The position numbers were made by a program, and so were the translations under genes. Below are positions 42,962 to 49,387 of a stretch of DNA of 51,147 nucleotides, one piece after another. Within the stretch, counting starts at the first letter, position 1. Every line of letters starts with the position of its first letter. Origin of the DNA: an uncultured Clostridia bacterium (GTDB lineage: Bacteria; Bacillota; Clostridia; Oscillospirales; JAAYOS01); assembly GCA_947631015.1 (NCBI GenBank), contig CANRJS010000013.1:1-51147 (forward strand). Reading direction: 5' to 3'. The notes beneath the pieces were generated by a model. It ran no database searches. It saw nothing but the letters and a program-made list of their open reading frames with translations, and was not told the origin of the DNA.

Positions 42962-43441
42962 TTACAGCAGGTAGCCGCGCTCCTGCTCCTCCGGCTCGGT
43001 CTCAAAGAAGACGCCGCTCTCCTTATATTTCTTCAGTATGAAGTGCGTGGCGGTGCTCGCCACACCCTCGACCGGCGCGAGCTTCGTCGCGACAAACAGC
43101 GCGACCTCGCGCATGGTGCGTCCCACAATGAACACGGCGAGGTCGAAGCCGCCGCTCATGAGGTAGAGGCTCTCGACTTCTTCAAACTGATATATCCGCT
43201 CCGCGACCTTCTCGAAGCCCTCGCCGCGCTGCGGGGTGACGCGCACCTCGATGATGGCGGTGACGACCTCCTTGTCGGTCTTTTCCCAGTCTATGACGGT
43301 CTTGTAGCCGAGTATGACGTGGTCGTTTTCGAGGCGCTTTATCTCGCGTGCGACCTTCTCCTCGTCGGTGCCGAGCATGGCGGCAAGCTGTGAGTTTGTC
43401 AGGCGCGCGTCGCGCTCGAGCAGCTTGAGAATGTTTTCCAT
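42962..43441 (-). CDS. Lrp/AsnC-family transcriptional regulator
   Basis: The 159-residue protein has an N-terminal winged helix (about 1-55; LTNSQLAAMLGTDEEKVAREIKRLE) and a C-terminal RAM ligand-binding domain (about 65-145). Such proteins form octameric or dimeric amino-acid-sensing regulators. It heads the minus-strand run with the aminotransferase and probably controls it. The start follows AAGGAGAG. The promoter at 43487-43515 overlaps the end of the acetyltransferase gene. Confidence 0.93.
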   Translation of the reverse strand: MENILKLLERDARLTNSQLAAMLGTDEEKVAREIKRLENDHVILGYKTVIDWEKTDKEVVTAIIEVRVTPQRGEGFEKVAERIYQFEEVESLYLMSGGFDLAVFIVGRTMREVALFVATKLAPVEGVASTATHFILKKYKESGVFFETEPEEQERGYLL

Positions 43442-43486
43442 AGCGGTATCTCTCCTTTTTCCGGTTTCGGGACGATGGTTTTTCTT

Positions 43487-43515
43487 ATTTTATCACGGAT
43501 GCGCTCCGATGTCTA
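43487..43515 (-). promoter_or_regulatory. sigmaA-type promoter of the lrp-aminotransferase run
   Basis: On the minus strand TAGACA, 17 bases, TAAAAT, about 45 bases upstream of the lrp start. Confidence 0.55.
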
Positions 43516-44094
43516 TACGGCGGCCTCGCCGTCGAGGACTCGGCGGACGAGCGCGGGGTCGAGCGCAGAGAAGGGAATTATTTCGGCGGGCTCGGCGGGT
43601 ATGGGCGTGAGCAGTTTTTCGTACCACGCGACGTCGTGCCACTCCCCGAACTTATAGCCCATCGAGGGATATAGCGCCGCACGGCGGAAGCCGAAGCGCT
43701 CGTGCAGTGCGACGCTCGGAGCGTTCGGAATGGTTATCACTCCGAAGACTCGTATGAAGCCCTGGAACCGCAGAAGCTCCATAAGCGCGCGGTAGAGCGC
43801 GCTTCCGATGCCGTGCCGTTCACGGCCGCGTTTCAGATACACCGAGAGCTCCGCGTTCCAGCGGTACGCCGCGCGCTCGTGCTGAAAGTGCGCGTAGGCG
43901 TAGCCGACGGTCTCTCCGTCCTCCTCCGCTATGAGGTAGGGGAAGAAGCGGAGTATCCCGCGCATCCTCAGAAGAAATTCCTCCGGGGACGGGACCTCGG
44001 TCTCGAAGGTGACGGGGGTGTCGGTTATGTACGGCGCGTAGATGTCGAGAATGTCGCGGCAGTCGCTCTCATTTGCGGGGCGAAGTAAAATCAT
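43513..44094 (-). CDS. GNAT acetyltransferase, phosphinothricin-acetyltransferase-like
   Basis: A 193-residue GNAT protein with the PAT/Bar pattern: an N-terminal LRPANESDCRDILDIYAPYI and TPVTFETEVPS, the acetyl-CoA loop GRERHGIGSALYRALMELL and NAPSVALHERFGFRRAALYPSMGYKFGEWHDVAWYEK. Members acetylate small amines such as phosphinothricin or methionine sulfoximine. The start follows CCGGAGAGA. It is longer at the C-terminus than usual by about 25 residues. It is separated from the next gene by 71 bases with a new promoter. Confidence 0.9.
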   Translation of the reverse strand: MILLRPANESDCRDILDIYAPYITDTPVTFETEVPSPEEFLLRMRGILRFFPYLIAEEDGETVGYAYAHFQHERAAYRWNAELSVYLKRGRERHGIGSALYRALMELLRFQGFIRVFGVITIPNAPSVALHERFGFRRAALYPSMGYKFGEWHDVAWYEKLLTPIPAEPAEIIPFSALDPALVRRVLDGEAAV

Positions 44095-44214
44095 AGGGGT
44101 CTCTCCGGGTAGTATTTATGCTCGGAACACGGTTCCGACAGGTTAAGGATACATCAACTAAAGGGAGTTTGCAAGGAGTATCTGGCGCCCGCAAAAATTT
44201 TTTGCGAAAAGCCC

Positions 44215-44243
44215 TTGATTTTTGTTCTGCCCTTTGGTATAAT
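44215..44243 (+). promoter_or_regulatory. sigmaA promoter of tRNA-Pro
   Basis: TTGATT (44215-44220), 17 bases, TATAAT (44238-44243), with the mature tRNA beginning 16 bases later. Confidence 0.8.
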
Positions 44244-44258
44244 TCCTATCGTTGATGT

Positions 44259-44335
44259 CGAGGCGTGGCTCAGTTTGGTAGAGCGCTGCGTTCGGGACGC
44301 AGAGGCCGCAGGTTCGAATCCTGTCGCCTCGACCA
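44259..44335 (+). tRNA. tRNA-Pro (anticodon CGG)
   Basis: A complete cloverleaf can be drawn: acceptor stem CGAGGCG/CGCCTCG, D stem GCTC/GAGC, anticodon stem CTGCG/CGCAG with loop TTCGGGA (anticodon CGG at 44293-44295), T stem GCAGG/CCTGT with loop TTCGAAT, and discriminator A with encoded CCA. The C1-G72 pair is typical of bacterial tRNA-Pro. It is a single tRNA gene with its own promoter and terminator. Confidence 0.97.
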
Positions 44336-44371
44336 AAATAAAAGCTGCGACGGAGTCGCGGCTTTTATTTT
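44336..44371 (+). terminator. Rho-independent terminator of tRNA-Pro
   Basis: AAATAAAAGCTGCGAC pairs with GTCGCGGCTTTTATTT around GGA (one T-G wobble), ending in a T-rich arm. Confidence 0.85.
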
Positions 44372-44372
44372 G

Positions 44373-44600
44373 TCGCGGCGAATCGCAGGAGCGGGCTTCG
44401 CCCGCGACTGCGATTCGCCGCGAGACCGTCGGACAGGGCTTTGCCCTGCCGACGGCAAGCGCTCCGCTCTGCTCCTCGCGCCTGCGGCGCTTCGAAGCTC
44501 GCTCCGCGAGAGGTGTTTTTCCCGACGTACACGCCGTCGGGAAAAACAGATTTGACTCTATTTCGCGCCAAAGGCGCGAAACTCTGCGAGGCTTTTGTTT
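44373..44600 (+). repeat. Hairpin chain with a full R1 repeat copy
   Basis: No gene is supported between 44372 and 44664. A 14-bp stem beginning CGCGGCGAATCGCA encloses GCGGG-CTTCG-CCCGC (44391-44405); CCGTCGG/CCGACGG encloses CAGGG-CTTTG-CCCTG (44434-44448); GCGC-CTGCG-GCGC follows (44478-44490). R1 then runs 44491-44600: CGCTCCGCGAGAGGTG, a 13-bp hairpin GTTTTTCCCGACG/CGTCGGGAAAAAC, GATTTGACTCTA, a variable 8-bp hairpin (44561-44581, apex CAAAG) and ACTCTGCGAGGC. Confidence 0.8.
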
Positions 44601-44664
44601 TGGCAATGTTCCGGGCGGTGCGGACGTCGTTTCGGGATTTCTTTGGTGAAAAGAGCGGGAATAT

Positions 44665-45132
44665 ATGGAGATAAGAAAACTGGCAGGATCCGATTATGAA
44701 CAGGTCCTTGAACAATATGCGGCTGTGGATGAGCTTCATGCGCAGGCGCGGCCGGACTTTTTTGTACACCGGGAAAAGGAGGAATCCTATCCAAGGGAGG
44801 CTTTTCTTGAGAACTTGGCCAACCCCGCCGTGCTGCAGCTGGGCGCCTTTGATGATGATCGGCTCATAGGCATTGTCAGGGCAACGCTTTGGGAAGAAAG
44901 CGGTATGGTCAAGGGCCTGAGGACCGTTTGCCTGGATGACATCTATGTTTTACCCGCCTATCGCCGCAGAGGGATCGCGTCAAAGCTCTCCGGCGAGGTG
45001 GAGACATGGGCAAAGGAGCAGGGGGCCGTTCGTCTGGAACTGCACACATGGGATTTCAACAAGGAGGCTGTCGCCATGTACCGGGCCATGGGAATGACGC
45101 CCCAGCGCTATGTGTTTGAAAAGAAGCTGTAA
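44665..45132 (+). CDS. GNAT-family N-acetyltransferase
   Basis: A 155-residue GNAT domain with the acetyl-CoA loop YRRRGIASKLSGEVETWAKEQG and a C-terminal NKEAVAMYRAMGM. Substrate is unknown. The ribosome site before ATG 44665 is weak (GAGCGGGAA). Codon use is less GC-rich at third positions than in the surrounding genes, and hairpin repeats lie on both sides, so acquisition by transfer is plausible. No promoter was recognised between the R1 copy and the gene. Confidence 0.88.
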   Translation: MEIRKLAGSDYEQVLEQYAAVDELHAQARPDFFVHREKEESYPREAFLENLANPAVLQLGAFDDDRLIGIVRATLWEESGMVKGLRTVCLDDIYVLPAYRRRGIASKLSGEVETWAKEQGAVRLELHTWDFNKEAVAMYRAMGMTPQRYVFEKKL

Positions 45133-45156
45133 TTCGTACATATAGCCTTAAAATCA

Positions 45157-45186
45157 TATATCGTCCGGTGGGAGCAACGGCGTTCT
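45157..45186 (+). repeat. Direct repeat R3, copy A, followed by hairpins
   Basis: The word TGGGAGCAACGGCGTTCT with the preceding TATATCGTC recurs at 45648-45677. After copy A come a hairpin with GCGGG-CTATG-CCCGC (45196-45210, outer CTTCG/CGAAG) and a shorter one with apex CGAAG (45276-45288), ending GTGAGGCTTTGG, which resembles the R1 end. The stretch 45133-45360 has no gene. Confidence 0.65.
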
Positions 45187-45360
45187 TCGTTCCTCGCGGG
45201 CTATGCCCGCTTGAAACGCGAAGGGCGACAGGTGTAAATTTCGACGCTCTCCGGTGCGTATAAAGTCGGAACGTCGGCGCGAAGCGCTGTGAGGCTTTGG
45301 CTTATCCTTATACAATGCGAAAATTGCGCTTAGAGGTATAGATAATTTTAGGAGGACTGT

Positions 45361-45618
45361 ATGCTGAAAGACAAGTTTGCGGTTTTATCCGTTGTTTCGC
45401 TTTTGCTTTACGCGATCGTAAGATTTTGTGAAGAAGCTGTTGAAACGGCCTGCCGTGTACGGCTTATAGCGGCACAGGCAGATTACGCGGGCAGCGATTG
45501 GCAGGTAAACGGCGAACCGGTGCAGCATCTATTGCTGATTTTAGCCGCCGTGTGTCTGATAATCGCGATAATCAATACCGTCACAGACGCCGTACAGCGT
45601 CGCAGAAATCAGAAGTAA
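45361..45618 (+). CDS. Small two-helix membrane protein of unknown function
   Basis: The 85-residue protein has two hydrophobic segments (about 7-20 and 56-72) joined by a region with VETACRVRLIAAQADYAGSD, and a basic tail (RRRNQK). TTAGGAGGAC precedes ATG 45361. Base composition is A+T-rich compared with its neighbours and the gene is bracketed by direct repeats R3 (45157-45186 and 45648-45677). No family was recognised. Confidence 0.75.
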   Translation: MLKDKFAVLSVVSLLLYAIVRFCEEAVETACRVRLIAAQADYAGSDWQVNGEPVQHLLLILAAVCLIIAIINTVTDAVQRRRNQK

Positions 45619-45647
45619 ATTCAACAAAGCTCGCTCAATTAACAATT

Positions 45648-45700
45648 TATATCGTCTATTGGGAGCAACGGCGTTCTCGGTTCGAGAGCGCCGCTCGTTA
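45648..45700 (+). repeat. Direct repeat R3, copy B, with hairpin
   Basis: The same R3 word as at 45157-45186, followed by CGGCGTTCTCG pairing with CGAGAGCGCCG (11 bp, one T-G wobble). It could act as a terminator of the small gene, though no T-tract follows. Confidence 0.6.
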
Positions 45701-45737
45701 TATTTAAGCTGTATTTATTCAGTCAAGGGGTGGTTTG

Positions 45738-46460
45738 ATGCACGGAAGGCCGCTTATCGGCGTCGTACCGCTGTACGACAGGGAGAAGGACTCATACTGG
45801 ATGCTGCCGGGATATTTCGACGGCATAGAGGAAGCGGGAGGGATACCGCTGATGCTTCCCATGACCGCCGACGGGGACACGCTCGAACGGCTAGTGCTCT
45901 CGGTGGACGGCGTGCTCCTCACGGGCGGGCAGGATGTGTCCCCCGAGCTCTACGGAGAGTCCGCAAAGGAGACCTGCGGCGAGGTCTGCCCCGCGCGCGA
46001 CGCGATGGAGCCCCGCCTGGTGGAGACTGCGCTCCGGCTCGGCCGCCCGATACTCGGGATATGCCGCGGGATACAGATGCTCAACGTCTGCCTCGGAGGA
46101 ATGCTCTATCAGGACCTGCCGACAGAGCTTGATGGCGGAGTGTCGCATCACATGGAGCCGCCCTATGACCGCGCGGAGCACACGGTTAAAATCGCTGAGA
46201 GGTCGCCGCTCGCGGAAGTCCTCGGAGAGACGGAGATAGGCGTGAACAGCTGCCACCATCAGGGCGTGAAGCGCCTCGCGCCCGCGCTTAAGGCGATGGC
46301 GCGGTCGGATGACGGACTTGTCGAGGCGGCGTATATGCCCTCGGAGAAATTCGTTTGGGCGGTGCAGTGGCACCCGGAGTTCTCACATAAGAGCGACGAG
46401 CACAGCAGGATGATATTCCGTGCGTTTGTAGAGACTGCCGCCCGCACGGCGGACAGGTAA
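45738..46460 (+). CDS. Class I glutamine-amidotransferase-like hydrolase (PuuD-type)
   Basis: The 240-residue protein matches gamma-glutamyl-gamma-aminobutyrate hydrolases (peptidase C26). The nucleophile is Cys109 in LGICRGIQMLNV, and the partner pair is His212/Glu214 in QWHPEF. It has GVLLTGGQDVSP in the N-terminal half. It would hydrolyse gamma-glutamyl amides in the cytoplasm. ATG 45738 is preferred over TTG 45735 on spacing to AAGGGG. It is four bases upstream of the kinase-fusion gene, suggesting an operon with that and the Nudix gene. Confidence 0.9.
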   Translation: MHGRPLIGVVPLYDREKDSYWMLPGYFDGIEEAGGIPLMLPMTADGDTLERLVLSVDGVLLTGGQDVSPELYGESAKETCGEVCPARDAMEPRLVETALRLGRPILGICRGIQMLNVCLGGMLYQDLPTELDGGVSHHMEPPYDRAEHTVKIAERSPLAEVLGETEIGVNSCHHQGVKRLAPALKAMARSDDGLVEAAYMPSEKFVWAVQWHPEFSHKSDEHSRMIFRAFVETAARTADR

Positions 46461-46464
46461 CAAG

Positions 46465-48174
46465 ATGCGCAAATTCGTAAGCTGTGAGCCGGTGGAGAAG
46501 GGCTGGTCGGGGGACAGAAAGTACCGCGTGACCGACGCGGAGGGACGCGTGTTCCTTCTGCGCGTCATGCCGTCCGAGAAAGCGGCGGGCCGTCCGGAGC
46601 TCACCCGGTTCGAGAGGGAGGCGGCGGCGCTCGGCGTTCCGATAAGCGAGCCGGTCGAGCGGGAGGAACGTCCTGACGGCGCGTACATCCTCTACCGCTG
46701 GGTGGACGGCGCAGACGCGGAGGAGGCCGTCCCGGCGCTTCCCGAGGCGGAGCAGTATGTGCTCGGCCTCGACGCGGGGCGGTACGCCCGCCTGATACAC
46801 TCAATCCCCGTGCCGGAGGGTGTGGAGGACTGGGAGACGCGCTTCAACCGTAAAATGGACCGAAAGATTGAAGCCTACAACGCCTGTCACGTAAAGGTCG
46901 AGGGCGGGGAGAATTTCCTGCGGTACATTGAGGGGAACCGCGGTCTGCTCGCGAGACGTCCGCAGACCTTCCAGCACGGAGACTATCACATAGGGAATAT
47001 GATGCTCGAGGACGGCCGCCTCGTCGTCATTGACTTCGACAAGTACGACTTCGGCGACCCGTGGGAGGAGTTCAACCGCATAGTCTGGAGCGCGCAGGCC
47101 GCGCCCGCGTTCGCGCGCGGGACGCTTGACGGATACTTCCCGGAGGGCGTGCCGGAGGACTTCTGGCGGCTGCTCGCGCTCTACATCTCGTCGAACACTC
47201 TGAGCACGATACCGTGGGCCGTGGCGTACAGCGAGAAGGAGAAGGATACAGCACTCCGTCAGGCAGCGGACGTCCTCGACTGGTATGACGACATGGAGCG
47301 TATCGTCCCGCGCTGGTACAGCGATAAGTACACGGTGCAGACTGTGGACGGCGTGCGCTTCCGGATGAAGGAGCGCTTCGACTTTTCGTTTCTCGGGAAG
47401 TACGGCAGGGTCTTCCGCGTATTTGACGATCAGGACTCGGGGAATATCTGCTTCGGCGTAGAGCGGGACGGAGAACGGTTCTTTGTCAAGTTCGCGGGTG
47501 CGGAGACCTATCGGTACGACGGCACGGCGGCGGACGCGATAGAGCGTCTGAAGCGGGCGGTCCCGCTATATAAAGCGCTGAGGCAGGACAGCCTCACCGA
47601 GCTCGTCTCGTCAGAAGAGATAGGCGGGGGATACGCCGCCGTATTCCGCTGGACAGAGGGCGAGGGGATAGGACTTATGTACCCGTCCACGCACAGGCGG
47701 TTCAATGAGCTGTCTGTGTACGAGCGGGCGGCGGTATTTGAGAGAGCGCTTGAATTTCTGCGGAAGACGGCGGAGCGGGGATACCTCGCCGTGGACTTCT
47801 ACGACGGGAGCCTCATATACGACTTCGACAGGCGCCGCCTCACCGTCTGCGACATAGACTTCTTCCGACCGCTTCCCGCGCAAAACGACATGGGCCGGAT
47901 GTGGGGAAGCTCCCGCTTTATGAGTCCGGAGGAGTACATGCTCGGCGCAGAACTGGACGAAGTCACAAACGTCTACACGGCGGGAGCCGTGGCGTTCGCG
48001 CTTCTCGCGGACGGCGACCGCTCGCCGGAGGCTTGGCCGCTCGGGCGGGAGACATACGCCGCAGCGGCGCGAGCCGTGAGCGGTGTCCGCGAGGAGCGGC
48101 AGCAGTCCCTCGCGGAGCTCACAAAGGAATGGAATGCGGCAAAGCTGCGTGAAAAAGGAGGAAAAGGCAAGTGA
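46465..48174 (+). CDS. Fused double kinase: APH-type domain plus Ser/Thr-kinase-like domain
   Basis: The 569-residue cytoplasmic protein has two kinase-fold halves. Residues about 1-275 match aminoglycoside/choline-type phosphotransferases: FQHGDYHIGNMM gives His171, catalytic Asp173 and Asn178, and VIDFDKYDFGDPWEEF gives the metal-binding Asp190. Residues about 290-560 look like a Hanks-type kinase: Lys342 (FFVKFAG), a catalytic-loop-like VDFYDGSLIYD (Asp444/Asp447), CDIDFF in place of DFG, RFMSPEE for APE, and DEVTNVYTAGAVAF for subdomain IX. It follows the hydrolase by four bases, and its stop overlaps the Nudix start. Substrates are unknown; the fusion is unusual. Confidence 0.88.
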   Translation: MRKFVSCEPVEKGWSGDRKYRVTDAEGRVFLLRVMPSEKAAGRPELTRFEREAAALGVPISEPVEREERPDGAYILYRWVDGADAEEAVPALPEAEQYVLGLDAGRYARLIHSIPVPEGVEDWETRFNRKMDRKIEAYNACHVKVEGGENFLRYIEGNRGLLARRPQTFQHGDYHIGNMMLEDGRLVVIDFDKYDFGDPWEEFNRIVWSAQAAPAFARGTLDGYFPEGVPEDFWRLLALYISSNTLSTIPWAVAYSEKEKDTALRQAADVLDWYDDMERIVPRWYSDKYTVQTVDGVRFRMKERFDFSFLGKYGRVFRVFDDQDSGNICFGVERDGERFFVKFAGAETYRYDGTAADAIERLKRAVPLYKALRQDSLTELVSSEEIGGGYAAVFRWTEGEGIGLMYPSTHRRFNELSVYERAAVFERALEFLRKTAERGYLAVDFYDGSLIYDFDRRRLTVCDIDFFRPLPAQNDMGRMWGSSRFMSPEEYMLGAELDEVTNVYTAGAVAFALLADGDRSPEAWPLGRETYAAAARAVSGVREERQQSLAELTKEWNAAKLREKGGKGK

Positions 48175-48626
48175 GAGCACCGTTTCAGGTCCTGATAATA
48201 CCGTACAGAAAAACGGCGGACGGACTGCAGTTCTGCGTCTTTCACCGCTCGGACAGGGACATATGGCAGTTTGTGAGCGGCGGCGGGGAGGACGACGAGA
48301 CGCCGCCGGAGGCGGCGCGCCGCGAGCTCTTTGAGGAGACCGGCATCCGCGCGGAGACGCTTCTGCCGCTGAAGTCGCTTGCGTACATACGCACGAACGT
48401 ATACTCCGCCGTCGCCCGCGCGCATTGGCCGGAAGACCTGTACGTTCTGCCGGAGCACAGCTTCGCCTTTGAGTGTTGGGAGGAGTCGGTAATATCCGAC
48501 GAGCACACCGGATTCGCGTGGCTTACTTACGACGAGGCGCGCCGCCGCCTCGAGTACGACTCGAACCGCACCGCGATGTACGAGACGATGTGCATCGTCG
48601 AGCACCGGAACGCACGGGAGGACTGA
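48171..48626 (+). CDS. Nudix hydrolase (NudB-like)
   Basis: The 151-residue protein contains a complete Nudix box (GGGEDDETPPEAARRELFEETGI). RDIWQFVSGGGED resembles dihydroneopterin-triphosphate/dATP pyrophosphohydrolases (NudB-type), and FAFECWEESVISDEHTGFAWLTYDEA follows. GTG at 48171 overlaps the TGA of the kinase gene and is preceded by AAGGAGGAAAAGG, so translation is coupled. It may clean up a nucleotide produced or used by the adjacent kinase (inference). Confidence 0.92.
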   Translation: MRAPFQVLIIPYRKTADGLQFCVFHRSDRDIWQFVSGGGEDDETPPEAARRELFEETGIRAETLLPLKSLAYIRTNVYSAVARAHWPEDLYVLPEHSFAFECWEESVISDEHTGFAWLTYDEARRRLEYDSNRTAMYETMCIVEHRNARED

Positions 48627-48695
48627 TGCGCGTCCGCACAAGTGCAGTAAAGGGAAACGTTTTACTGAATGGAAAGTATGTAAAGCAAAAGAATT

Positions 48696-48727
48696 GACAG
48701 CAGGCGGAAATCCGCCTGCTGTCTGCG
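48696..48727. terminator. Hairpin between convergent genes
   Basis: A 13-bp perfect stem GACAGCAGGCGGA/TCCGCCTGCTGTC with loop AA. T-tracts are weak on both sides (TGCGTTT on plus, AATTCTTTTG on minus); it could serve both genes. Confidence 0.65.
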
Positions 48728-48737
48728 TTTCAGGTCG

Positions 48738-49259
48738 TTATGCTTCCGCGCCGGAAGAAAAATCGCCGTGCGCGGCGCGTTCGATCTTCCGCTTCGTTCT
48801 GAGGCGTACCGACTTTTCCGGGAAGCGTCGGAGCATTGCTTCGTACTCCGCACGACCGCCGCGCTCGAAGTCCCGGGTCCATTTGAACATCATACGCAAC
48901 ATTTCAAGCGACGGCCTGTATCCCGCCTTCTCGATGCCGAAACGCTGACGAAGCCAGCGCGTGACTATCCTCCGGAGGCGGGTACGCTTTGGCGTGTCGA
49001 GAAAGATTATTCTGTCCGCGCGCTCGAAGAACACGCTCTGTGTGTCCCGCAGAACTCCCTCGAAGACCCATCCGTCCCCGGAGGAGAAGCGTTCGGAGCG
49101 TTCGCGCTGCTCGGCTTCCGAGCGCTTGAAGCGCTCCTCCGTGGGGAAGCCGTAGGTTATCTCGTCGCCGCCGATGACGGGGAGGCACAGACGTTCGCCG
49201 AGCTCGCGCGCGAGCGTGCTCTTGCCGCTCGCGACTATGCCGTATATAGCTATCTTCAT
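48738..49259 (-). CDS. Small P-loop kinase-like NTPase (FlaR/adenylate-kinase-like)
   Basis: The 173-residue protein begins with the Walker A motif GIVASGKST (7-15) and has an adenylate-kinase-like layout with GDGWVFEGVLRDTQSVFFERADRIIFLDTPKRTRLRR. Such proteins are annotated as topology-modulation (FlaR) or uncharacterised small-molecule kinases. Substrate is unknown. ATG at 49259 follows GGAGGGC. It is monocistronic and convergent with the Nudix gene. Confidence 0.85.
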   Translation of the reverse strand: MKIAIYGIVASGKSTLARELGERLCLPVIGGDEITYGFPTEERFKRSEAEQRERSERFSSGDGWVFEGVLRDTQSVFFERADRIIFLDTPKRTRLRRIVTRWLRQRFGIEKAGYRPSLEMLRMMFKWTRDFERGGRAEYEAMLRRFPEKSVRLRTKRKIERAAHGDFSSGAEA

Positions 49260-49321
49260 TCCGATGCCCTCCGAAAACGTGGTAAGCGAAGTATAGCATG
49301 AAAAGAAAGCTCCTTCAAGCC

Positions 49322-49350
49322 TTGACTTGAAGCTGTCGGTGATTTACAAT
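49322..49350 (+). promoter_or_regulatory. sigmaA promoter of the GH3 gene
   Basis: TTGACT (49322-49327), 17 bases, TACAAT (49345-49350), about 38 bases before the start codon. Confidence 0.75.
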
Positions 49351-49387
49351 TATTTTACCTATAAACCGAAACAGGGAGGGATATTTT

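Noticed and set aside
44154..44606. Minus-strand frame across tRNA-Pro and the hairpin repeats
   Set aside because: It overlaps a well-supported tRNA and R1; the apparent protein is a translation of repeat DNA.
44259..44664. tRNA-Pro as a phage or island attachment site
   Set aside because: No downstream copy of the tRNA 3' end and no integrase gene were seen; a terminator follows the tRNA directly.
44373..45310. CRISPR array or integron attC cassette
   Set aside because: Repeats are not regularly spaced, spacers are not uniform, and no cas gene, integrase or convincing attC core sites are present.
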